DNA of 32,130 nt, taken from NCBI GenBank assembly GCA_900756945.1, contig CAAELZ010000024.1, positions 1 to 32,130 on the forward strand, given 5' to 3'. Positions 7,876-14,287 of this stretch are shown here, in pieces (position 1 is the first letter of the stretch; every line of letters begins with the position of its first letter). Under the pieces are notes generated by a model. The model ran no database searches and was not told the DNA's origin. It was given only the letters and a program-made list of their open reading frames with translations. The position numbers and the translations under genes are program-made. Origin of the DNA: an uncultured Collinsella sp. Its GTDB lineage: Bacteria > Actinomycetota > Coriobacteriia > Coriobacteriales > Coriobacteriaceae.

Positions 7876-8238
7876 TTACTCCTTGGGGAAAACGAGGCCG
7901 TCGATGCAAACGTCAACGCGCTCGACCTCGACGCCCACCTGGGCGTCGATGGCAGCAACCACGGCGGCGCGAACGGCCTCGGCGAGTTTCTTGAACGGAT
8001 AGCCAAAGAACACCACGACGCGCACGGTAAGCGCGAGCTTGTCGCCGATGACCTCGGCCTCGACCGCCGGCTCGGAAGCCGGGGCCTTGGACGAAAGCAT
8101 CATGGAGACAAGGTTGGTGGCAAGGTCCTTGACGCCCACGGAGGCGATGCCCTCGACATCCGTGACGGCGCGCGAGACGATGGCGGTCAGAACATCGGGC
8201 GAAATGCCGATGCCGTCAATCTTGATTTCCTGGGGCAT
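7876..8238 (-). CDS. Asp23/Gls24 family envelope stress response protein
   Basis: This 120-residue protein has the Asp23 fold signature: a helical N-terminal part (VLTAIVSRAVTDVEGIASVG) and a strand-rich part with LALTVRVVVFFGYPFKKLAE and a C-terminal VDVCIDGLVF. Relatives beside nusB are called YqhY in Bacillus and have been linked to control of fatty-acid/acetyl-CoA metabolism. A strong ribosome-binding site (AGGAGG) precedes the ATG. It lies between efp and nusB in the same direction. Confidence 0.9.
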   Translation of the reverse strand: MPQEIKIDGIGISPDVLTAIVSRAVTDVEGIASVGVKDLATNLVSMMLSSKAPASEPAVEAEVIGDKLALTVRVVVFFGYPFKKLAEAVRAAVVAAIDAQVGVEVERVDVCIDGLVFPKE

Positions 8239-8262
8239 GAGTCCTCCTAGAAGAGTTGGTTG

Positions 8263-8826
8263 CTAGACGCGGGAGACGAACTTGCCGTCGCGGGTGTCAA
8301 CCTTGATGACCTCGCCCTCGTTGAGGTACATGGGGACCTGGATGACTGCGCCGGTGTCGATGGTGGCCGGCTTGGTAGAACCCTGGACGGTATCGCCCTT
8401 GAAGCCCGGGTCGGTCTGGACGATGGTGGTCTCGATGAACATCGGCGGGGTCACGCCCATAAGCTCGTCGTCGGCGAAGAGCAGCTGGCAGGTGTCGTTC
8501 TCGCGCAGCCACTTGGAGTTCTCGCCCACCATGTCCTCGGGAACGGGAACCTGCTCGTAAGACTCGTTATCCATGAAGATGTAGTCAGCGCCGTCGTTGT
8601 AGAGGTACTGGAACTCACGGGTGGTGAGCATGACGCTCTCGAACTTGGTGCCGGCGTTGCAGGTGTTCTCGACGACGCGGCCGCTCTTGATGTCGCGGGT
8701 CTTGTAGCGCACGAAAGCGCCGCCCTTGCCAGGCTTGACGTGCTGGAACTCGACGATGGTGTAGACCTTGTCCTTGATGCGGAGACCGAGGCCGTTCTTG
8801 AAGTCGGCGGTAGAGATAGTAGGCAT
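8263..8826 (-). CDS. Elongation factor P
   Basis: EF-P (187 residues, normal length) relieves ribosomes stalled at consecutive prolines. The three beta-barrel domains are recognisable: the N-terminal KOW-like domain, the middle EQVPVPEDMVG region and the C-terminal domain ending DTRDGKFVSRV. The tip loop reads KPGKGGAFVR, with Lys34 at the position that is modified in other bacteria. The start at 8826 has AAGAAAGG upstream; an in-frame extension to 8859 adds residues unlike EF-P. It is the promoter-proximal gene of the run to recN. Confidence 0.96.
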   Translation of the reverse strand: MPTISTADFKNGLGLRIKDKVYTIVEFQHVKPGKGGAFVRYKTRDIKSGRVVENTCNAGTKFESVMLTTREFQYLYNDGADYIFMDNESYEQVPVPEDMVGENSKWLRENDTCQLLFADDELMGVTPPMFIETTIVQTDPGFKGDTVQGSTKPATIDTGAVIQVPMYLNEGEVIKVDTRDGKFVSRV

Positions 8827-8883
8827 AGCAACCTTTCTTGTTATTGGCGAGACGCACAAGCGTCCAAATTACATACGAGCGAA

Positions 8884-8889
8884 ATTATA
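8884..8889 (-). promoter_or_regulatory. Candidate -10 element for efp
   Basis: On the minus strand a perfect TATAAT occurs at 8889-8884, about 60 bases upstream of the efp start and just past the terminator of the preceding gene. No good -35 match stands at 16-18 bases. Position and sequence fit the promoter of the efp-recN run. Confidence 0.5.
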
Positions 8890-8920
8890 CACTTGCAGAC
8901 GGCGGCTGCGGCGAGCGCAT

Positions 8921-8963
8921 AAAAAGAGAACGCGGGGCGCCCGAATCGTTCCGGACGCCCCGC
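8921..8963 (-). terminator. Terminator of the M24 peptidase gene
   Basis: GCGGGGCG (8932-8939) pairs with CGCCCCGC (8956-8963). On the minus strand the stem is followed by GTTCTCTTTTTATG. It lies 47 bases past the peptidase stop codon and separates that gene from the efp promoter. Confidence 0.85.
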
Positions 8964-9009
8964 CTCCAAAGAGGATTATTGGGACATGCCCAAAATCTAC
9001 CGGAGTGGA

Positions 9010-10140
9010 TTAGCAGTCGATGACGTGCAGGTCGTGCGGGGTCTTGGTGAAGGGCTCATAGCCGTTCTCGGTGACGACGCCGTAGTCCTCCAGGCGCACG
9101 CCGCCCACGCCGGGCAGGTACACGCCGGGCTCCATGGTGATAACCGAGCCGACCTCGATAATGTTCTTGCTGCGGTTGAAGTTGGGCAGCTCGTGGATGT
9201 CGATGCCGACGCCGTGGCCCAGACCATGGTTGTAGTAATCGCCATAGCCGGCATCGCCGATAATCTTTTTGGAAAGCTTGAAAATGTCGTTGCCCTCGAC
9301 GCCCGGATGGATGGCGGCAACGCACTCCTCGTGGGTGCGGCGCACGAGCGCGTACAGGTCGAGCTGCTCCTGAGTGGGCTCACCCATCACGACGGTACGC
9401 GTCATGTCGGAGCGGTAGTCGCAGTAGCCCGCGCCGTAATCCATGAGGACGAAGTCGCCCTTCTCAATCACGCGGTCACTCGGGACGGCATGCGGGTTGG
9501 CGGTGTTGGGACCGCTCGCGACGATGGAGCCAAAGGCCAGGCTGTCGGCGCCGTTGGCGAACATAAAGTTCTCGAGCTCGTTGCGAACCTGCTTCTCGGT
9601 CATACCGGGCTTAATAAAGCCGAGCATGTGCTGGAAGGCGGCATCGGTGATCGACTGCGCGTGGCGCATGAGCTCGATCTCCTCCGCATCCTTGATGGCA
9701 CGCATCTTGCGGATGTCGTCGTGCATCAGCGGCAGCATGCAGGCGACGGAGCGATCCTCCAGACCACGCTGGATACCCTGGTAGAAGTTAATCTGCATGT
9801 CATCCTCGACGGCACAGACGCGGCACTTGTTGGCCGCAATCTTGCCGGCGATCCAGCCGGGAATGGTGCCCTCGTCCATGTCGTAGACCCAGGGGCTGCC
9901 GGCGGGCGTGTTCTCCTCAAAGCTGTTGAGATAGCGCGAGTCGGTGTGGAACAGGCACTGATCGGCCGTAATAAACGCGGCGTGCGGGAACTCGAAGGTG
10001 TAGTCGAAGACGCCCTTCACACCCGTGAGCCAACGAAGGTTGGCCTCGTCGCGCACGACGATGGCGTCGTAGCCGCGCTCGACCATCAGGGCACGGACAC
10101 GCTCGATACGACCGGCAGGACCGGCAGCAAACTCTGACAT
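9010..10140 (-). CDS. M24 family Xaa-Pro aminopeptidase/dipeptidase
   Basis: This 376-residue cytoplasmic metallopeptidase has a creatinase-like N-terminal domain (about 1-140) and a pita-bread M24 catalytic domain. All five dinuclear metal ligands are present: Asp234 (LMDYGAGY), Asp245 (SDMTRT), His309 (HGLGHGVG), Glu337 (TMEPGVY) and Glu351 (RLEDYG). It should remove N-terminal residues preceding proline, or split Xaa-Pro dipeptides; the two activities cannot be told apart from sequence. The ribosome-binding site AAAGGA precedes the ATG. It stands immediately upstream of efp, a pairing seen in many bacteria and functionally sensible because both concern proline-rich sequences. A terminator still separates the two genes. 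Confidence 0.94.
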   Translation of the reverse strand: MSEFAAGPAGRIERVRALMVERGYDAIVVRDEANLRWLTGVKGVFDYTFEFPHAAFITADQCLFHTDSRYLNSFEENTPAGSPWVYDMDEGTIPGWIAGKIAANKCRVCAVEDDMQINFYQGIQRGLEDRSVACMLPLMHDDIRKMRAIKDAEEIELMRHAQSITDAAFQHMLGFIKPGMTEKQVRNELENFMFANGADSLAFGSIVASGPNTANPHAVPSDRVIEKGDFVLMDYGAGYCDYRSDMTRTVVMGEPTQEQLDLYALVRRTHEECVAAIHPGVEGNDIFKLSKKIIGDAGYGDYYNHGLGHGVGIDIHELPNFNRSKNIIEVGSVITMEPGVYLPGVGGVRLEDYGVVTENGYEPFTKTPHDLHVIDC

Positions 10141-10172
10141 GCAGATTCCTTTCTTGTTGTCCTCATAAAAGC

Positions 10173-10235
10173 GGGACGGGCCTCAATCAAAAGACGGATT
10201 CGCACGCGATCCGAAACCGATTGAAAACCCGTCCC
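10173..10235 (-). terminator. Nested hairpin between the AroB-like gene and the M24 peptidase
   Basis: Three concentric stems are visible: GGGACGGG/CCCGTCCC (10173-10180 with 10228-10235), TCAATC/GATTGA (10183-10188 with 10219-10224) and CGGAT/ATCCG (10195-10199 with 10209-10213). On the minus strand the stem is followed by GCTTTTATG, a short U-run. It probably terminates the alaS-aroB-like transcript. A TTGACA (10261-10266, minus) lies upstream, so if the peptidase promoter is there the structure would instead be part of its leader. Confidence 0.6.
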
Positions 10236-10272
10236 TCAAAATGATACGAAAGACGATGGATGTCAATAAATC

Positions 10273-11382
10273 TTAGAGAAGTTCCTTGCGAGAAGCCAGA
10301 TATGCCTGCGCGTGGCGCTCGAGCACATCGTCGTCCACGGCGTTAAGGCGAATGGCGCCAAGTGCCGCGGGCAGCGGCAGCATCGTGCGATTGGAGCGTG
10401 CGAACTGCTGCCTGCGGAACTCCTCGATAAACACGGTGGGCTCCAGGTCAAAGGCAAGCTCCTCGATGCCAAAGTCCTCCAGGCAGTCATCGACCTCAAA
10501 CACATAGTCGATATCGAAGTCGCAGGCATCATGTGCGAGACGCGCCTCAAAGCGCATACCCTCGGAAAGCAGCTGGTATGCGGGGACGTGTGCCGCGGCA
10601 TCGCCCAGGCAGGCGCGAAGGGTGCGCTCCCCCGTCTTGCCAAAATCGAGCGCATGGCGAGCGCTGGGGTTCGTGGCCATGAGCACGTCTTTGCGCGCGG
10701 TCTGGGACCACTGCACGGCATTGACGAGCGCGACCTCCTCGCCGGCAAGAATCTCGGGGACGGTCTCGGAGAACTGATTCCAGCGCGACTTGCTGCTGGA
10801 AAGCATGGTGCCCACGAGCACCGAATAGCCAAGCTTAAGGTCCTCGGGGTTGGCCTCGCGAACAAGGTCCAGATTGCACACGACCAGACCGGGCTCGGGG
10901 CGCACCGCGATCGCGGGCAGCGTGTGGTCGCCCGAAGCGACGAGCGGCTCCATTGTCGTAGCGACCGTGAGCATAGCGTCGAAGGTCGTCGGCAGCAGTG
11001 CGCACTCGGTACGACCGCACCACTGGTTGGCACACCAGCAAACAACCGAGCAGGTTGCGGCATCGCCAACGGCAACAACCAGGTCATCGCAGGTAATACC
11101 GTTTGCCGACAGCGCGCCAAAGACAGCGTCGGCGTCAGACAGGGTCGCGCCGGCGGGCGAAACCTCGAGCGGCAGCTGCGAGACGGCAAAGCCCGCATCA
11201 ATCAGCGCATGCTCAACGATCTCGCCAAAACGATCGGACACAGCGCTGTTCCAGACAACCATCGCACGCTTGGGCTTACCCACGGCCGAGGCATACATAC
11301 GTGACAGCTCGCTAAACGCGTCAAGCCCGACGCGAACATCGACACTGCGATTTTGGAAATTGATGAGTTGACGGCGAATCAT
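10273..11382 (-). CDS. Degenerate 3-dehydroquinate synthase (AroB)-like protein
   Basis: This 369-residue protein aligns end to end with AroB: an N-terminal nucleotide-binding half, the PTT motif (131-133), a helical C-terminal half and a final LPLPAALGAIRL-type strand. AroB's catalytic motifs are lost. The glycine-rich GGGVVGD is replaced by a stretch around VGDAATCS (105-112). VDSSVGGKT after PTT is replaced by sequence without the Asp or Lys. The AEVIKYG zinc glutamate motif is absent. GHTFGHAIE reads GKTGERTLR (248-256), and HGEAVAIGM reads SEGM (273-276). So the three zinc ligands and key lysines appear missing. The ATG overlaps the aroK stop as ATGA, so it is translationally coupled to shikimate kinase. 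Loss of ordinary DHQ synthase activity is likely; the new role is unknown. Confidence 0.85.
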   Translation of the reverse strand: MIRRQLINFQNRSVDVRVGLDAFSELSRMYASAVGKPKRAMVVWNSAVSDRFGEIVEHALIDAGFAVSQLPLEVSPAGATLSDADAVFGALSANGITCDDLVVAVGDAATCSVVCWCANQWCGRTECALLPTTFDAMLTVATTMEPLVASGDHTLPAIAVRPEPGLVVCNLDLVREANPEDLKLGYSVLVGTMLSSSKSRWNQFSETVPEILAGEEVALVNAVQWSQTARKDVLMATNPSARHALDFGKTGERTLRACLGDAAAHVPAYQLLSEGMRFEARLAHDACDFDIDYVFEVDDCLEDFGIEELAFDLEPTVFIEEFRRQQFARSNRTMLPLPAALGAIRLNAVDDDVLERHAQAYLASRKELL

Positions 11383-11912
11383 AGCAGTCCACGCTCCAAA
11401 AGCATCTCGGCACAAACATAGGAAACGTCCTCAAAGGACTTATTGCGAATATCGAGGGTGATATCGGCCGCTTGGCGATACAGCGGACGTCGATGCTCGA
11501 ACAGGCGCGCCGCGTGTTCAGGCGAGCGAAAATCGGGACGTGTATCGGAACGGCGGATCTGACGCATCGAGTCCTCAAAGTCACCCTCGAGGTACACACA
11601 GGTGCCCATCTGGTGCATGAGCTCGATATTGACCGGCGTCTCGACAATGCCGCCACCGCACGAAACCAGCAGGCTGCGTTCGCTTTGGAGCGAACGCAGC
11701 GCCGAGGTTTCGAGCTCGCGAAAACGCTGCTCGCCCTCGGTTTCAAAAATCTCGGTTACCGATTTGCCACAACGGCGCACGACAAGGCGGTCGGTATCGA
11801 TAAACCGACGCTTGAACATCGTGCCCACGTTGCGCGCGAGTGTCGATTTGCCCGCACCCAAAAACCCGATAAAGAAGATATGGTCGCAGCCGTGCTTGGT
11901 GTGCTGGGACAT
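11379..11912 (-). CDS. Shikimate kinase
   Basis: This 177-residue enzyme phosphorylates shikimate with ATP in the aromatic amino-acid pathway. Key motifs are intact: P-loop GFLGAGKS (16-23), the DTD Mg/shikimate site (39-41), GKSVTEIFETEGEQRFRELE (49-68), the GGG of CGGGIV (86-88), a LID region with Arg125, and RRPLYRQAAD (141-150). The length is normal. It lies 8 bases after the HAD phosphatase gene and is fused by an ATGA overlap to the degenerate AroB-like gene. Confidence 0.93.
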   Translation of the reverse strand: MSQHTKHGCDHIFFIGFLGAGKSTLARNVGTMFKRRFIDTDRLVVRRCGKSVTEIFETEGEQRFRELETSALRSLQSERSLLVSCGGGIVETPVNIELMHQMGTCVYLEGDFEDSMRQIRRSDTRPDFRSPEHAARLFEHRRPLYRQAADITLDIRNKSFEDVSYVCAEMLLERGLL

Positions 11913-11920
11913 GACGAAAC

Positions 11921-12418
11921 CTATTCCTCGCAGGGAAGGTCGCGCAGGGCCCGGCGCTCAAAGATACGGAAGATCTGCGTATACCACAGGTCCTGCGTGG
12001 CCTGCGGCTTTACCAAGATCGTGTCGACACCGGCAAAGTTGCCACTCCACACGTCCGTGTACAGCTGGTCACCGATCAGCACGGCCTCATCGGCCGTGGC
12101 ACCCAAGCGCTTAAGTCCAGCCTTGAGAGCAAACGGCGCGGGCTTCATGGCATGGCTGATGGCCTCGAGACCCAGCTCGCGTGCGGAGCTCATGACCTGG
12201 TCGCGATGCCAGTTGTTCGACACCATGCACAGCTTAAAGCCCTTGGAGCGAGCGGCGTCGAGCCAGGCCGAGACGGCAGCGGGAACCTGCTCGGTATCAC
12301 GCGGCACCAGGGTGTTATCGCGGTCGAGCAAAATGGCGCGCTTGCCGTCGGCCCAAAGGGTATCGAGGTCGATGCGGTCGACCGAGGCAACATATCGTTT
12401 GGGGCTGAAAATCCTCAT
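11921..12418 (-). CDS. YqeG family HAD-type phosphatase
   Basis: This 165-residue protein belongs to the YqeG/GEP4-like HAD subfamily. Motif I is LDRDNTLVP with Asp32 and Asp34, motif II is the Ser of MVSNN, the motif III lysine is in AMKPAP, and motif IV is IGDQLYTD. Mitochondrial relatives of this family dephosphorylate phosphatidylglycerophosphate; the bacterial substrate is less clear. The ATG at 12418 starts two bases after the mltG stop. A TTG at 12430 would add four residues. The gene lies between mltG and aroK in a tight run. Confidence 0.88.
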   Translation of the reverse strand: MRIFSPKRYVASVDRIDLDTLWADGKRAILLDRDNTLVPRDTEQVPAAVSAWLDAARSKGFKLCMVSNNWHRDQVMSSARELGLEAISHAMKPAPFALKAGLKRLGATADEAVLIGDQLYTDVWSGNFAGVDTILVKPQATQDLWYTQIFRIFERRALRDLPCEE

Positions 12419-12420
12419 GT

Positions 12421-13857
12421 TTAATTCCAAGACTGTTGGTGCTCTTCGTAGGTCTGAGAGAAATACTCCTCGTCCTGCGTAATGTAGAAATACAGGTCAT
12501 CGGAGTCGGTGGGCTCAAGGGTTGCCTTGAGCGCCTCGAGCGACGGAGAGCAGATGGGCGTGGGCGGCAGCCCTTCATGCTTATAGGTGTTGTACGGACT
12601 ATCGCTCTGTAGGTCGTCAGCGGTAACCTCGCCGCCGGTGACATACATCATGGTCGCATCGCTATTGAGGTAGCGTAGACCGTCGAGCTTGCCGGCAAGA
12701 CGGTTGTAAAACACCGAGGCCACATGCGCACGCTGCTCGGCGTTGAGGCCCTCGCGCTCAACGATCGAGGCAAGGTTGATGATGTCGTAATCGGACATCT
12801 CCACGCCGTAGCGCTCTTTAATCTTGGCCTCGCATCCGTCAAAATCGAGCGATTTGTACTCGGTGTTGAACTGGTCAAGCATAGCGCGGATCACATCATC
12901 GGCACTCGGGTCCTTACCCAGCGAATAGGTCTTAGGGAACAGGAAGCCCTCGAGCGAATCGTTCGCAGCGCCTTTCAGGAACGGGTAATCGTTCACATAA
13001 TTGCTGGCCTTTGCCTGGTTGAGGAAGTCCTCCTTGGAGATGCTGTCGTAGGCCTGGGCTACGCGGTCGGCAACCTGGTCAACCGTCAGACCCTCGGGAA
13101 TCGTCAAGGCATCGGAGCCGGCATTGGGCCCCTCCATGAGCTGCTGGACAACCTTGGTCGCATCCATCAGCGTCGTGAACGAGTACGTGCCGGGCTTCAG
13201 TGACATATCCGCGTTGAGCTTTTTGACCGCCGCGTAGTAATCCTTGGGATTCTCGACAATATGGTTCTCGGAGAGAATCGAGGCGATCGTATCGCCCGAA
13301 GCTCCCTCGGGAATCGTGACGGTAACTTGCTGGCCAGCGGTGACGCCTGTCTCCTCCCCGCCAAACAGGCCCTTGACGGCCGGAACGACAAAGAAGGCAA
13401 TGGCAGCAAGAGCAAGTACGGCAACAACAACGCCGATAATCATGGGCACCGGCGAGCTCTTCTTTTGGGTACCGCGACGAGCATGCGAGTTATAGCTCGA
13501 ACGCGTGGCAGGAGCTACACCATGTGTGCCGTGAGCGCGATGCGTATGAGCATGCGATTGAGGGGTCTGGGTACGCTGGCCAGGCGTCTGCTGCTTAAAG
13601 CGGGCGCCGCCTACAGGCTGGGCCGCGCGAGCCGCGGGCTGCTGGGCAGGACGTTGAGCGGACTGAGCAGGACGGGCAACAGGCTGCTGGACGGAACGCT
13701 GAGCAGGTTGTGCAGCACGAGAAGAGGGCTGTGCGGGACGAGCAGCAGGCTGAGCCGCACGCTGCGTCGGTTGCATCGGACGCTGGCCGGACGATACAGG
13801 GCGCGGCGTAGGCTGCCCCTGGCGATTCGGCTGGCGCGGGTCGGAAGCGCTAGACAT
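12421..13857 (-). CDS. Endolytic transglycosylase MltG
   Basis: MltG cleaves nascent peptidoglycan in the membrane to end glycan-strand growth. One membrane segment covers about residues 137-161 (PVPMIIGVVVAVLALAAIAF). The outer part has a LysM-like region and the YceG catalytic domain with Glu367 in LASIVEREG, followed by DSPYNTYKHEGLPPTPIC. The first 135 residues are unusual: a cytoplasmic tail almost wholly made of Pro, Gln, Ala, Arg and Ser, with repeating RPAQP/RAAQP units and then a His-rich stretch. The ATG overlaps the end of ruvX by 8 bases. The alaS-ruvX-mltG order is common in Gram-positive bacteria. Confidence 0.94.
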   Translation of the reverse strand: MSSASDPRQPNRQGQPTPRPVSSGQRPMQPTQRAAQPAARPAQPSSRAAQPAQRSVQQPVARPAQSAQRPAQQPAARAAQPVGGARFKQQTPGQRTQTPQSHAHTHRAHGTHGVAPATRSSYNSHARRGTQKKSSPVPMIIGVVVAVLALAAIAFFVVPAVKGLFGGEETGVTAGQQVTVTIPEGASGDTIASILSENHIVENPKDYYAAVKKLNADMSLKPGTYSFTTLMDATKVVQQLMEGPNAGSDALTIPEGLTVDQVADRVAQAYDSISKEDFLNQAKASNYVNDYPFLKGAANDSLEGFLFPKTYSLGKDPSADDVIRAMLDQFNTEYKSLDFDGCEAKIKERYGVEMSDYDIINLASIVEREGLNAEQRAHVASVFYNRLAGKLDGLRYLNSDATMMYVTGGEVTADDLQSDSPYNTYKHEGLPPTPICSPSLEALKATLEPTDSDDLYFYITQDEEYFSQTYEEHQQSWN

Positions 13858-14278
13858 GCGAAACCTCCTCGTTCTTGCGATCGAGCCACGTCTGCAAGAA
13901 CAGGCTAGCGGCGATCATGTCAATCTTGCCCCTCATCTGCTTCTCGTTGAGCCCCTGCTCGCGCAGGATACGCTTTGCCTCTTGCGAGGAAAGGCGCTCG
14001 TCCTCAAACTCAAGCGGAAGGTCGAGCTCGCGGGCAATCTTTTGCGCTACCGCGGCAACGCGCTCGGCCTGGGGGCCGGGCTCACCGGCCATGGTCAGGG
14101 GACGTCCGCTTACCAGGATATCGGGCTCATAGTCCTCAATCAGGTAACGGAACGTCTTAGCCATACCAGTGACCTCGGCAGCCGGGAGCACCCTGACGGG
14201 CATTGCCATCTTGCCATCACGGCTCGAGACGGCAATGCCAATCCTGGTCTCCCCTATGTCCAGCGCGAGCGCGACCAC
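13850..14278 (-). CDS. Holliday junction resolvase-like protein RuvX (YqgF)
   Basis: This 142-residue RNase H-fold nuclease of the YqgF family has been tied to pre-16S rRNA processing and possibly Holliday junction resolution. The first acidic residue is Asp7 in LDIGETRIGIAVS, DERLSS is at 93-98, and a C-terminal helix includes KIDMIAASLFLQTWLD. The start is a GTG nine bases after the alaS stop with no strong Shine-Dalgarno, so coupling to alaS is likely. Confidence 0.92.
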   Translation of the reverse strand: MVALALDIGETRIGIAVSSRDGKMAMPVRVLPAAEVTGMAKTFRYLIEDYEPDILVSGRPLTMAGEPGPQAERVAAVAQKIARELDLPLEFEDERLSSQEAKRILREQGLNEKQMRGKIDMIAASLFLQTWLDRKNEEVSHV

Positions 14279-14287
14279 AGCGACTAC

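Noticed and set aside
11382..11415. Upstream start for the AroB-like gene at 11415
   Set aside because: The extra residues overlap aroK with no family match. The ATGA overlap at 11379-11382 is the standard coupled start.
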